From Rhodopseudomonas sp. (GTDB lineage Bacteria > Pseudomonadota > Alphaproteobacteria > Rhizobiales > Xanthobacteraceae): a stretch of 64,000 bases of DNA. This document shows, piece after piece, positions 50,330 to 59,378 of this stretch. Made by a program: the position numbers and the translations under genes. The notes under the pieces were generated by a model. That model was given only the letters and a program-made list of their open reading frames with translations, was not told the DNA's origin and searched no databases. The stretch's first letter is position 1. Every line of letters starts with the position of its first letter. The stretch is taken from contig WGNB01000001.1 of the NCBI GenBank assembly GCA_016124795.1, positions 1-64,000 on the forward strand, written 5' to 3'.

Positions 50330-52004
50330 TGCCAAGGCTCTCAATCCGGCGCTGAAGTCCTATGACGACGCGGCCGCGGCGGCAAGGCGTGGTTATCCGG
50401 ATCTGCACGACCACGTCATGGCGCTGGCCCACGAGGACCTGCTGGTCGTGGTCGACGAGCCGATCAACAAAGATACCGAGATGCACCCGCTGGTGCGGTG
50501 GCAGTATCGCGGTGGTATCGCCGAGCCGGACCGCAAGGCGTTCCTGTTCACCAAGCCGACGGATTCAAAAGGCCGCAAGTTCGAAGGCTCGGTGCTGGTC
50601 GCGGGGCTTGCCGCCAATCGCGACGTCTATCGGGTCGGTTTCGGCAAGCCGCTCGAGGATATCGGGCGGGTCTGGATCAACGCCATCGCCAATCCGTTGA
50701 CGCCGCGCATCGTCGCGGACGCGCCGTGTCAGGAGATCGTCACCGTCGGCGACGAACTCGATCAAGACGGCATGGCGCTCGACGGTCTGCCGGTGCCGAT
50801 TTCGACACCGGGCTGGGATAACGCGCCCTACCTCTCGGCCGGGCATTACATCACCAAGGACCCCGACACCGGGGTTCAGAACGTCGGAAATTATCGCGGC
50901 CAGTTGAAAGGGCCGCGTTGTCTCGGCATGAATCCCTCGGTCGAATTGCGCGCCGGGATCTATACGCATTGGCTGAAGTACAAGGCGCTTGGCCAACCGA
51001 TGCCTTGCGCCGTTGTCGTCGGTTGTCCTCCGGCGGTGTCCTATGCCGCCGTGCAGAAGATGCCGGAGCATCTCGACGAGGTTGCGGTCGCCGGCGCTCT
51101 GGCCGGCGCGCCGATCAACGTGGTCAAGGCCAAAACCGTCGATTTGATGGTGCCGGCCGAGGCCGAGATCGTCATTGAAGGCTTCATCAACACCAATCTG
51201 CTGGAGCCGGAAGCGCCTTTCGGCGAGTCCCACGGCTACGTCAATTTGCAGGAATACAACGCCTTCATGGACGTAACCGCGATCACGCGGCGCAAACATC
51301 CGATCCTGACGTCCTTCATCAGTCAAGTGACGCCGAGCGAGTCGAGCGTCATCCGCCGGGTCGCGATGGAGCCGGTGTTCCTCAATCACTTGCAGAATGT
51401 GCTCGGTATCCGGGCGGTCAAGCGGGTGTCGATGCATGAGCCGTTGACCAGTCTTTATGCCGTGATCGCCATCCAATTCGCCCGTGGCGTGCCCGAAACC
51501 GAAGTCTGGCGCGCGCTCTATGGAGCTTCGTCGTTGCATCGCTTCGCCGGCAAATGGATTGTCGCCATCGACGAGGACATCGATCCGGAAAATGCCGATG
51601 CGCTGTTCTGGGCGATGTCCTATCGCTGTCAGCCGCAATACGATCTCAAGGTTCTCGATCACAAGGATGCCGGTCACGGCCCGCGCGGTCCACGCGACAA
51701 TGGCGAGAGCGCGGCGGTCTTGATTAACGCCTTACTTAAGGGAACTTTCGCGCCGGTCGCCTTGCCCAAGCGTGAGTTCATGGAGCACGCCAGGGAAATC
51801 TGGCAACGCCTCGGCTTGCCGCCCCTGAAGCCGGAATCGCCGTGGCATGGCTATGATCTCGGTCATTGGCCGGCCGATCTCGAACGTCAGGCGCGCATGG
51901 CGGTCGAGAGCGATTACTTCTCGCTTGGCACGGAGCTTGCAAAACTGCGGCGGGCCGATGTCGAGATGAATCAACCCGTGACGCGCGATCCATCGCAAGG
52001 GTGA
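50322..52004 (+). CDS. UbiD-family decarboxylase
   Basis: A 560-residue prenylated-FMN-dependent decarboxylase. The catalytic Glu pair is in EIVIEGFINT and APFGESHGY, with the conserved Arg in NVGNYRGQL. These residues form the reversible aromatic (de)carboxylation site seen in UbiD/Fdc. The ATG at 50322 is chosen because homology starts there and it overlaps the amidase stop. No ubiX prenyltransferase gene lies in the window, so the cofactor must come from elsewhere. Together with two hydroxylases and an amidase this suggests a decarboxylation step on an aromatic or heteroaromatic acid. Confidence 0.88.
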   Translation: MTNAKALNPALKSYDDAAAAARRGYPDLHDHVMALAHEDLLVVVDEPINKDTEMHPLVRWQYRGGIAEPDRKAFLFTKPTDSKGRKFEGSVLVAGLAANRDVYRVGFGKPLEDIGRVWINAIANPLTPRIVADAPCQEIVTVGDELDQDGMALDGLPVPISTPGWDNAPYLSAGHYITKDPDTGVQNVGNYRGQLKGPRCLGMNPSVELRAGIYTHWLKYKALGQPMPCAVVVGCPPAVSYAAVQKMPEHLDEVAVAGALAGAPINVVKAKTVDLMVPAEAEIVIEGFINTNLLEPEAPFGESHGYVNLQEYNAFMDVTAITRRKHPILTSFISQVTPSESSVIRRVAMEPVFLNHLQNVLGIRAVKRVSMHEPLTSLYAVIAIQFARGVPETEVWRALYGASSLHRFAGKWIVAIDEDIDPENADALFWAMSYRCQPQYDLKVLDHKDAGHGPRGPRDNGESAAVLINALLKGTFAPVALPKREFMEHAREIWQRLGLPPLKPESPWHGYDLGHWPADLERQARMAVESDYFSLGTELAKLRRADVEMNQPVTRDPSQG

Positions 52005-52060
52005 ACGGTCAATTTCATCGCAGAGCAAACGTAACGAGTCGAACGAGAGGGATAGTTATC

Positions 52061-53065
52061 ATGGCTTTGGTGCATTCAGGACGTGGACGGCGAGCCGGCG
52101 TGATGATCGCGACGTTGATGGCGACGGCATTGACACTGACGGCCGCCAAGGCCGAGGAGCTGAAAGTCTGGCGTCACGGTGTGGTCGAAGCCAAGAGCGA
52201 TGCCGGTTTCGTTTTCATGGCGGCCAAGAATGGCTTTGCCGAAAAGCAGGGCCTCAAGATCGAGATGGTGCAGTTCAAGGGCGATGCGCTGGCGCTGCGC
52301 GCAATGCTCGCCGGTGAACTCGATAGCTATGAAGGCAGCCCGGGTGCGCCGATCCTGGCTGGTTCGCGCGGCGGCGACGTCAAGGTGGTCGGTTGTTATT
52401 GGCCGGGCCTGACCTATGGCATTTACGCGAAGCCGGACATCAAGAGCCCGGCCGATCTCAAGGGCAAGACCATGGCGATTTCGTCGCCCGGCGCCTTGCC
52501 GGATCTGCTCGCCCGAGCGGTTCTTGATAAATATAACATCAAGCCGAACGAAGTGCGTTTCAGCGTGATGGGCAGCGATGGCGATCGCTTCAAGGCGGTG
52601 GCGGCCGGGGTGGTCGACGCTGCGGCGGCTTCGACCGGTTTCCTGCCTTTGGCCAAGAAGAACAACATCAAATTGCTCGTCAATGCGCACGACGACGTGC
52701 CGAACTATCTGCGCTTCTGCATCAACACCACTGGCAAGACCATCAAGAGCCGCGGTGACGACCTCGCCAAGTTCCTGGCCGCCGAAATGAACGCCTGGAC
52801 CTATGCGTTGGCCAACCGCGACAAGGTCGTGGCTCTGTCCAATGAATTGACCCACAGCAAGCCCGACGATCCGCGCGCCGGCTTCATCTTCGACGAGGTC
52901 AAGAGCATTTCGGCGATCGATCCGGCGATGCCGATCCCGATGGAGAAGTTGACCTGGATGCGCGATCTTCTGGTCAAGACCGGCAACCTGACCAAACCGG
53001 TCGATATGAAGGCACTGGTCGACGATGGCCCGCGCGAAAAGGCCCTCAAGCTGATCGGTAAATAA
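52061..53065 (+). CDS. ABC transporter substrate-binding protein
   Basis: A 334-residue NMT1/SsuA-like binding protein. The signal RRAGVMIATLMATALTLTA is cleaved near AKA-EEL. The mature chain starts LKVWRHGVVEAKSDAGFVF and includes SPADLKGKTMAISSPGAL. The ATG at 52061 follows GAGAGGGA. The ATPase and permease genes follow, making the fifth importer. It shows less similarity to the block A pair than those two show to each other. Confidence 0.9.
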   Translation: MALVHSGRGRRAGVMIATLMATALTLTAAKAEELKVWRHGVVEAKSDAGFVFMAAKNGFAEKQGLKIEMVQFKGDALALRAMLAGELDSYEGSPGAPILAGSRGGDVKVVGCYWPGLTYGIYAKPDIKSPADLKGKTMAISSPGALPDLLARAVLDKYNIKPNEVRFSVMGSDGDRFKAVAAGVVDAAAASTGFLPLAKKNNIKLLVNAHDDVPNYLRFCINTTGKTIKSRGDDLAKFLAAEMNAWTYALANRDKVVALSNELTHSKPDDPRAGFIFDEVKSISAIDPAMPIPMEKLTWMRDLLVKTGNLTKPVDMKALVDDGPREKALKLIGK

Positions 53066-53131
53066 TACCGGTCGACGCAGACCTCAGTTACAGCAGGGGC
53101 CCGGCGCCGTCCGGGTCCCGAAGGAGCGGGT

Positions 53132-53914
53132 ATGGGAGAAGTTAGCCTTATCGACGTCTCGAAGTCGTTCAATATCAAAATCGACTCCGAGATTCATACC
53201 GTGCAGGCGCTGCGCAATGTCGGCTTCACGATCCGGGACGGCGAGATCGCCGTATTGATTGGGCCGTCCGGCTGCGGCAAGACCACCGCCTTGCGCGTCG
53301 CGATGGGCCTGGAGACGGCGAGCTCTGGCAGCGTGCTGGTCGACGGTCGCGAAGTACGCGGTTGCGGTTACGACCGTGGTATGGTGTTTCAGCACGCCGA
53401 ACTTCTGCCCTGGCTGAATGCGTTGCAGAACGTGATGTTCGGCCTTGAAATGAAGGGTATGCGCGGCGCCGAATTGCATGACACCGCGATGCGCTATCTC
53501 GATCTGGTCGGTCTGAAGGGCGCCTGGAACCGCAGGCCGCATCAATTGTCCGGCGGCATGAAGCAGCGTGTCGGCATTGCCCGCGCACTGGCGATCGATC
53601 CCAAGGTGCTGCTGATGGACGAACCGTTCGGCGCGCTCGATGCCCAGACTCGCGAGTCGTTGCAGAGCGAGTTGCTCGACATTCAGGCCCGCACCGGCAA
53701 GACCGTGGTGTTCGTCACCCACGACCTCGATGAGGCGGTGCTGCTCGCCGACCGGGTCTTCGTGATGCGGGCCGGGGAGCTTCAGGAAATTATCGATGTG
53801 CCGTTGCCGAGGCCGCGCGGCGATCTTGGTGTGTTGCGCGGTTCGCCGGAATTCGCCGCTGCCCGCTACAAGATCTGGCAGGCGTTGCATCAGGCTGAAT
53901 CGGTCGCCCATTAG
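53132..53914 (+). CDS. ABC transporter ATP-binding protein
   Basis: A 260-residue SsuB-like ATPase. It has Walker A GPSGCGKTT, Q-loop MVFQHAELLPWLNA, signature LSGGMKQR, Walker B VLLMDEPFGALD and H-loop VTHDLDEA. It is preceded by GAAGGAGCGG and followed 25 bp later by the permease gene. Confidence 0.93.
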   Translation: MGEVSLIDVSKSFNIKIDSEIHTVQALRNVGFTIRDGEIAVLIGPSGCGKTTALRVAMGLETASSGSVLVDGREVRGCGYDRGMVFQHAELLPWLNALQNVMFGLEMKGMRGAELHDTAMRYLDLVGLKGAWNRRPHQLSGGMKQRVGIARALAIDPKVLLMDEPFGALDAQTRESLQSELLDIQARTGKTVVFVTHDLDEAVLLADRVFVMRAGELQEIIDVPLPRPRGDLGVLRGSPEFAAARYKIWQALHQAESVAH

Positions 53915-53939
53915 TTTTACGGCGTTGGAGTCCAGGATT

Positions 53940-54800
53940 ATGGTCGATCTGACCGCTCAGGATATGCACATGAACCAGACTTCCCCGGTGACCGCCGCCA
54001 AGTCCGAGGTCAAACCCAGGCCCAAATTGCGGGCGCGGCGGGCCGTACCATCCTGGGCGATCACGGTGGCGACCATCGGGCTCTTGATCGCGCTGTGGGA
54101 GTATTTCGGGCGCGACGTCAACCCGATCTTCGGTTCTTATCCGAGTGCGATTGCGGCGGCCGGTTGGGATATGCTCAGGACTGGCGAATTGGGCGCGGCG
54201 ATGGTGCAGAGCCTTGAGCCCTTCGTCGCCGGTTTCGTGCTGGCGCTGGTGTTCGGCGTGCCGCTCGGCCTGCTGCTTGGGCGCTTCCGGGTGTTCGAGG
54301 CCGCCTTTGGCATTCTGGTGACTGGCGGTTACGCCATGCCCCTGGTTGCTCTGGTGCCGCTGCTGGTGCTGTGGCTCGGCCTTGGTTTCAAGGTCAAGGT
54401 GGCGATCATCTTTCTGATGTGCGTATTCCCGATCGCCATCAACACCTGGCTTGGCGTCAAGGTGGTATCGAAGACGCTGATCGAGGTGGGCCGTGCTTTC
54501 GTCGCGCCGAACATGGTGATCCTGCGCCGCATCGTGTTCCCAGCGACGCTGCCTTATATCATGGCCGGCGTGAAACTGGCGGTCGGGCGCGGGGTCGTGG
54601 CGATGGTGATCGCCGAATTCTTTACCGCGATTTCCGGCCTTGGCGGCATCATCATCAACTCCGCGACCAATTTCGACACCGCCCGGATGTTCGTGCCGAT
54701 CATTGTCATCATGGTGCTAGCGACTTTGCTCAATGCGCTGGTCGGCGTGGTTGAGCGCTGGATCGCGCCGTGGCAGTCTGAAATTTCGGCGCGCGACTAG
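53940..54800 (+). CDS. ABC transporter permease
   Basis: A 286-residue permease. A hydrophilic N-terminus of about 35 residues is followed by the first span (AITVATIGLLIALWEYF). The coupling loop reads VGRAFVAPNMVILRRIVFP. The ATG at 53940 has TCCAGGATT upstream; a later ATG eight to ten codons on is also possible. It pairs with the ATPase at 53132 and the binding protein at 52061. Confidence 0.9.
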   Translation: MVDLTAQDMHMNQTSPVTAAKSEVKPRPKLRARRAVPSWAITVATIGLLIALWEYFGRDVNPIFGSYPSAIAAAGWDMLRTGELGAAMVQSLEPFVAGFVLALVFGVPLGLLLGRFRVFEAAFGILVTGGYAMPLVALVPLLVLWLGLGFKVKVAIIFLMCVFPIAINTWLGVKVVSKTLIEVGRAFVAPNMVILRRIVFPATLPYIMAGVKLAVGRGVVAMVIAEFFTAISGLGGIIINSATNFDTARMFVPIIVIMVLATLLNALVGVVERWIAPWQSEISARD

Positions 54801-54843
54801 GCACGCGTCGGTTGAGGTTGTCATTGAAAACGAAAGTCACACG

Positions 54844-55755
54844 ATGAAGCTTGCCGTCCCCGACATGATTTCGAATTCCTATTTCCCGGCGATCGCGGCG
54901 ATCGAACTCGGGTTCTTCAAGGAAGAGGGGCTCGACGTCGAACTCGAACTGATCTTTCCGGTCGACAAGACCTATGCCGCCTTGCGCGACGGTTCGATCG
55001 ATTTCGTCGCCGGTTCGGCCCATTCGGCGCTGGCGGCCTTCCCGGAATGGCAGGGCGTCAAGCTGCTCTGCGCCCAGGCGCAGGGCATGTACTGGTTTCT
55101 GGTGATGCACAAGGATTTCGGTGCGACGCGCGGCGATCTCAATGCCGTCAAGGGCAGGCGTATCGGCGCCGCGCCCTGGGTCGAGATGGGCTTGCGGCGG
55201 CTGCTGATCGAAGGCGGCATCGATCTCGCGCGCGACAAGGTCAATATCGCGCCGGTTCCGGGCGCGGTCGGCGCTACCGTCAATTTCGGCCTGATGGCAG
55301 CGAAAGCGCTGGAAGAGCGGACCATTGATGGCTTCTGGGCCAACGGCATGGGCACCGAAGTCGCGGTGCAGCGCGGCGTTGGTACCGTGGTGCTGGACGT
55401 TCGCCGCGGCGATGGACCCAAGCCCTGTTTCAACTATACGATGGCCTCGCTTGCCGCCGCCGACAGCCTGCTTGACCGCGCGCCGGAGACGGCCGGCGCG
55501 GCGGTGCGGGCCATGGCCAAGACCCATGCCGCCCTGAAGGCGGATGTCTCGCTGGCCACCAAGATCGGCCGCAAGGTGTTTCCCGCCATGGAGGCCGAAC
55601 TGATCGCCGGCCTGATCCAGCGCGATTTGCCGTATTTCCAGACCGGAATATCGCGTGAATTCGTCGCCGGCATGAACCAGTTCGCGCGCGATATCGGTAT
55701 CCTGAAGGGCGATCCGGCCTATGAGCAGATCGTCGTCACAGAAGGTCGCGTCTGA
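54844..55755 (+). CDS. NMT1/THI5-like domain protein without signal peptide
   Basis: A 303-residue protein of the same binding-protein fold (SYFPAIAAIELGFFKEEGL, then AVKGRRIGAAPWVEMGL), but its N-terminus MKLAVPDMISNSYFPAIA enters the fold directly. The frame upstream of the ATG at 54844 contains no hydrophobic signal. It is either cytoplasmic, a THI5-like enzyme or sensor, or relies on another export route. It follows the permease gene by 43 bp and closes block D before the terminator at 55834. Confidence 0.75.
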   Translation: MKLAVPDMISNSYFPAIAAIELGFFKEEGLDVELELIFPVDKTYAALRDGSIDFVAGSAHSALAAFPEWQGVKLLCAQAQGMYWFLVMHKDFGATRGDLNAVKGRRIGAAPWVEMGLRRLLIEGGIDLARDKVNIAPVPGAVGATVNFGLMAAKALEERTIDGFWANGMGTEVAVQRGVGTVVLDVRRGDGPKPCFNYTMASLAAADSLLDRAPETAGAAVRAMAKTHAALKADVSLATKIGRKVFPAMEAELIAGLIQRDLPYFQTGISREFVAGMNQFARDIGILKGDPAYEQIVVTEGRV

Positions 55756-55833
55756 TTGTCAGGCCGGCGTCGTCGCCGGCGGCGCGATCAAGTCTATCGG
55801 CTAATCGACGGGCCGGCCGACACCATGCAAATT

Positions 55834-55876
55834 TGGCGTCCATCCGATAGGGTGGACGCCATTTTCGTTTTGTTGT
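55834..55876 (+). terminator. Rho-independent terminator of block D
   Basis: A perfect 9-bp stem TGGCGTCCA/TGGACGCCA (55834-55842 and 55853-55861) with a 10-nt loop is followed at once by TTTTCGTTTTG. It lies about 80 bp after the last stop of block D and before the amidohydrolase gene. Confidence 0.8.
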
Positions 55877-55898
55877 CAGCCGCCACAGGAACGCCGCC

Positions 55899-57764
55899 AT
55901 GAATGCCGATCTGATCCTGAAGTCCGGGCGTTTTACTACGCTTGACCGCGCCAATCCGTCGGCGACCGCCGTCGCCATCAGCGGAGGTGTGTTCACCGCC
56001 GTCGGCTCGGATAGCGATGCGATGGCGCTGGCGGGCCCTGCGACGCGCATTATCGACCTGAAGGGCCGCCGGGTGCTGCCCGGCCTGATCGACAACCACC
56101 TGCACATCATCCGGGGCGGGCTCAACTTCAATATGGAATTGCGCTGGGACGGCATTCGCAGCCTGTCCGACGCGATGGCGATGCTCAGGCGTCAGGTAGC
56201 GATTACGCCCCCGCCGCAATGGGTGCGGGTCGTTGGCGGCTTTACCGAACATCAATTCGCCGAGAAGCGCCTGCCGACCATTGACGAACTGAACGCGGCC
56301 GCGCCCGATACGCCGGTTTTTATCCTGCACCTTTACGATCGTGCGCTGCTCAATGGCGCGGCTTTGCGCGCGGTCGGTTATACCAGGGAGACGCCCAATC
56401 CGCCGGGCGGCGAAATCGTTCGTGATGCTCAAGGCAATCCAACCGGATTGCTGTTGGCCAGGCCCAATGCCGGTCTGCTTTACGCCACGCTGGCGCGCGG
56501 GCCGAAGCTGCCGCTCGAATATCAGATCAACTCGACCCGGCATTTCATGCGCGAACTGAACCGGCTGGGCGTGACAGGCGCGATCGATGCCGGCGGCGGT
56601 TTTCAGAATTACCCGGAAGATTATGAAGTCGTCCGCAAACTCAGCGAGGCCGGGCAACTGACGATCAGGCTGGCTTACAATCTGTTCACGCAGAAGTCCA
56701 AGGGCGAGAAGGCGGATTTTCTGAACTGGGTTTCGACCTCGACCTACAAGCAGGGCGACGATTATTTCCGTCATAACGGCGCCGGCGAGATGCTGGTGTT
56801 TTCGGCCGCCGACTTCGAGGATTTCCGCCAGCCGCGTCCCGACATGCCGCCGGAAATGGAGGGCGAACTGGAAGAGGTGGTTCGCATTCTGGCGCAGAAC
56901 CGTTGGCCCTGGCGGTTGCACGCGACGTATGACGAGACGATCTCGCGCGCGCTCGATGTGTTTGAGCGCGTCAATCGCGATATTCCGCTGGAAGGACTTA
57001 ACTGGTTCTTCGATCACGCCGAGACGATTTCCGAACGCTCGATCGACCGCGTCGCCGCGCTCGGCGGCGGCATCGCGCTTCAGCATCGCATGGCCTATCA
57101 GGGCGAATATTTCGTCGAACGTTACGGCGCGCGTGCCGCCGAGCAGACGCCGCCGGTCGCCAGGATCTTGCGCAGTGGCGTGAAGACGTCGGCCGGCACT
57201 GATGCGACCCGCGTCGCTTCCTATAACCCCTGGGTGTCGTTGGCCTGGCTGATCACCGGCAAGACAGTGTCGGGCACGACGATCTATCCGCGCGCCAATT
57301 GCCTCGACCGCGAGACCGCGGTCGCGATGTGGACGGCGAACTCGACCTGGTTTTCTAACGAGGAAGGCAAGAAGGGTCGCTTGCAGGTTGGGCAACTGGC
57401 CGACCTGATGGTGCCGGATCGCGATGTCCTGGCCTGTCAGGAAGACGAGATTGCCGCTACGGTGTCCGAGTTGACGGTGGTCGGTGGCAAGGTGGTCTAT
57501 GCCGCCGGCGATTTCGCCGCGCTCGATACGCCGCCGCCGCCGGCGATGCCGGACTGGTCGCCGGTGCGGACCTTCGGCGGGTACGGCGCGTGGCGGACTG
57601 CGCCGGCTGTGGCTTCCGCTTCGATGATGCGAACGGCCTGCGGCTGCGGCAATGCCTGCAACGTGCATGGTCACGACCATGCTAACGCTTGGGGCGGTTC
57701 GGTGCCGACTTCCGATTTGCAGGGCTTCTGGGGCGCGCTCGGCTGCGCCTGTTGGGCGGTTTGA
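55899..57764 (+). CDS. YtcJ-like amidohydrolase with Cys/His-rich C-terminus
   Basis: A 621-residue metal-dependent hydrolase of the amidohydrolase superfamily. The HxH metal motif is in LIDNHLHIIRGG, later ligands are in LHATYDET and FDHAETIS, and the catalytic Asp is in SAGTDATR. After the family end, near 545, comes an extension with C581, C583, C587, H590, H592 and H594 (ACGCGNACNVHGHDHA) and a terminal CACWAV. This tail could bind a metal or cluster. No signal peptide was seen. The substrate is probably an N-acyl or cyclic amide compound. Confidence 0.85.
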   Translation: MNADLILKSGRFTTLDRANPSATAVAISGGVFTAVGSDSDAMALAGPATRIIDLKGRRVLPGLIDNHLHIIRGGLNFNMELRWDGIRSLSDAMAMLRRQVAITPPPQWVRVVGGFTEHQFAEKRLPTIDELNAAAPDTPVFILHLYDRALLNGAALRAVGYTRETPNPPGGEIVRDAQGNPTGLLLARPNAGLLYATLARGPKLPLEYQINSTRHFMRELNRLGVTGAIDAGGGFQNYPEDYEVVRKLSEAGQLTIRLAYNLFTQKSKGEKADFLNWVSTSTYKQGDDYFRHNGAGEMLVFSAADFEDFRQPRPDMPPEMEGELEEVVRILAQNRWPWRLHATYDETISRALDVFERVNRDIPLEGLNWFFDHAETISERSIDRVAALGGGIALQHRMAYQGEYFVERYGARAAEQTPPVARILRSGVKTSAGTDATRVASYNPWVSLAWLITGKTVSGTTIYPRANCLDRETAVAMWTANSTWFSNEEGKKGRLQVGQLADLMVPDRDVLACQEDEIAATVSELTVVGGKVVYAAGDFAALDTPPPPAMPDWSPVRTFGGYGAWRTAPAVASASMMRTACGCGNACNVHGHDHANAWGGSVPTSDLQGFWGALGCACWAV

Positions 57765-57785
57765 ACTATCGCGAGGAGTTGGATC

Positions 57786-59378
57786 ATGGCCGATCAGACG
57801 GGCTCATCGCTGGCGCCCTTCGCTAACCGCGTTTTCGCTGTGTTATGGACGGCGACGGTGCTGTCCAACATCGGCACCTGGATGCAGAATGCGTCCGCTG
57901 GCTGGCTGATGACCGGGCTCGATCCCGATCCGTTCATCGTGTCACTGGTTCAGGTCGCCGGCTCCTTGCCGATGTTCTTGTTGGCGCTGCCGGCTGGCGC
58001 GTTGGCCGATCTGGTCGACCGCCGTTGGCTGCTGGTTATCGTGCAAGCTGTGACGATGGCCCTGGTCGCCGGCTTCGGTCTGCTGGTCTGGTCCGGGCAG
58101 GTCACGCCGACGTCATTGTTGATCTTCTCGTTTCTGGCGGCGTCGGCCGCCGCCTTGATCACGCCGGCCTGGCAGTCGATCGTACCGCAGTTGGTGTCGG
58201 CGGAGAATTTACAGGCTGCCGTTGCGCTCAACAGCGTGGGCCTCAATGTCAGCCGCGCGGTCGGCCCAGCGCTGGCCGGTCTTGTCATTGCCGCCTGGGG
58301 GGTGGCGACGCCGTTCTGGCTGAACGCGGTGACGACGATTGGTGTGATCGGCGCCTTGCTGTGGTGGCGGCCACCGGCGCAGAACGGCAGTCATGTGCCG
58401 CCGGAGCGGTTCTGGTCCGCCGTGCGCGCCGGCTTGCGCCATTCGCGTTATAATCCGCATTTGCGGGCAACGCTGATCCGGGCCATCGGATTTTTCATCT
58501 TCGCCAGCGCTTATTGGGCGTTGTTGCCGTTGGTGGCGCGTGACCAGGTTGCCGGCGGTCCGAAGCTCTACGGCGTGCTGCTCGGTGCGATCGGCGCCAG
58601 CGCGGTTGGCGGGGCGTTCTGGCTGCCGATGCTCAAACGGAAATTGGGGCCGGACCGGCTGATGGCTGCCGGTACGGTCGGCACGGCGATAGCGATGACG
58701 TTGTTCGCCGTGGCGCGCGAACCGATTGCGGCGATCGCCGCCAGTCTGGTCGCCGGTTCATCCTGGATCGCGGTGCTGGCGACGATCAACGTATCGGCAC
58801 AGGTGGCTTTGCCCGGTTGGGTGCGCGGTCGTGGCCTGTCGATCTTCGGCACGGTAATGTTCGGCGGCCTGACCCTTGGCAGTGCGTTATGGGGCAAGGT
58901 CGCCGGTTTCGCCGGCCTGCCGGTTGCGTTGATGATCGCAGCCGCTGGCGCGGTGCTGGCGATCCCGCTATTGTGGCGCTGGAAGTTGCAGACCGGCGCG
59001 AGCCTTGATCTCAATCCGTCCATGCACTGGCCGAACTTCACGCCGGTGCTCGCCGTGTCAGGCGACAAAGGGCCCGTATTGGTGACGGTCGATTATCGCA
59101 TTGCCCCCGACGACCGCGCTGCGTTTCTCGCCGCCTTGACGGAATTCGCGGTCGAGCGGCGTCGCGACGGCGCTTTCGATTGGGATGTCTTCGAGGATCT
59201 CGCCGAACCCGGCCATTTCATCGAGACGTTCAAACTGGACTCCTGGAACGATCACCTTCGCCAGCACGAGCGTGTTACCGGTGCCGACGTGGCGCTGCAG
59301 CGCGCCGTCAACCGTTTTCAGGTCGACGGCGCGCCGAAGGTCAGTCATTTCATTGTCGGTGAGCCGGACCCCACTTAG
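57786..59378 (+). CDS. MFS transporter of the transmembrane secretion effector type
   Basis: A 530-residue inner-membrane protein. Residues 1 to about 405 hold 10-12 membrane spans with the MFS motif PAGALADLVDRRWLL (about 75-89). The last about 115 residues are soluble and resemble an antibiotic-biosynthesis-monooxygenase-like ferredoxin fold (GPVLVTVDYRIAPDDRAAFL). This combination is typical of the MFS_3 group related to EntS. It probably exports a small molecule or toxic intermediate. GAGGAG lies before the ATG. Confidence 0.88.
   Translation: MADQTGSSLAPFANRVFAVLWTATVLSNIGTWMQNASAGWLMTGLDPDPFIVSLVQVAGSLPMFLLALPAGALADLVDRRWLLVIVQAVTMALVAGFGLLVWSGQVTPTSLLIFSFLAASAAALITPAWQSIVPQLVSAENLQAAVALNSVGLNVSRAVGPALAGLVIAAWGVATPFWLNAVTTIGVIGALLWWRPPAQNGSHVPPERFWSAVRAGLRHSRYNPHLRATLIRAIGFFIFASAYWALLPLVARDQVAGGPKLYGVLLGAIGASAVGGAFWLPMLKRKLGPDRLMAAGTVGTAIAMTLFAVAREPIAAIAASLVAGSSWIAVLATINVSAQVALPGWVRGRGLSIFGTVMFGGLTLGSALWGKVAGFAGLPVALMIAAAGAVLAIPLLWRWKLQTGASLDLNPSMHWPNFTPVLAVSGDKGPVLVTVDYRIAPDDRAAFLAALTEFAVERRRDGAFDWDVFEDLAEPGHFIETFKLDSWNDHLRQHERVTGADVALQRAVNRFQVDGAPKVSHFIVGEPDPT

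Noticed and set aside
4773-55755. TPP or other riboswitches before the THI5-like importer genes
   Set aside because: Leaders were scanned by eye for the conserved TPP CTGAGA and ACCTGAT elements and none was found in a suitable place.
55794-57680. A 628-codon minus-strand frame
   Set aside because: Antisense to the amidohydrolase, low-complexity Arg-rich product with no motif or ribosome site.
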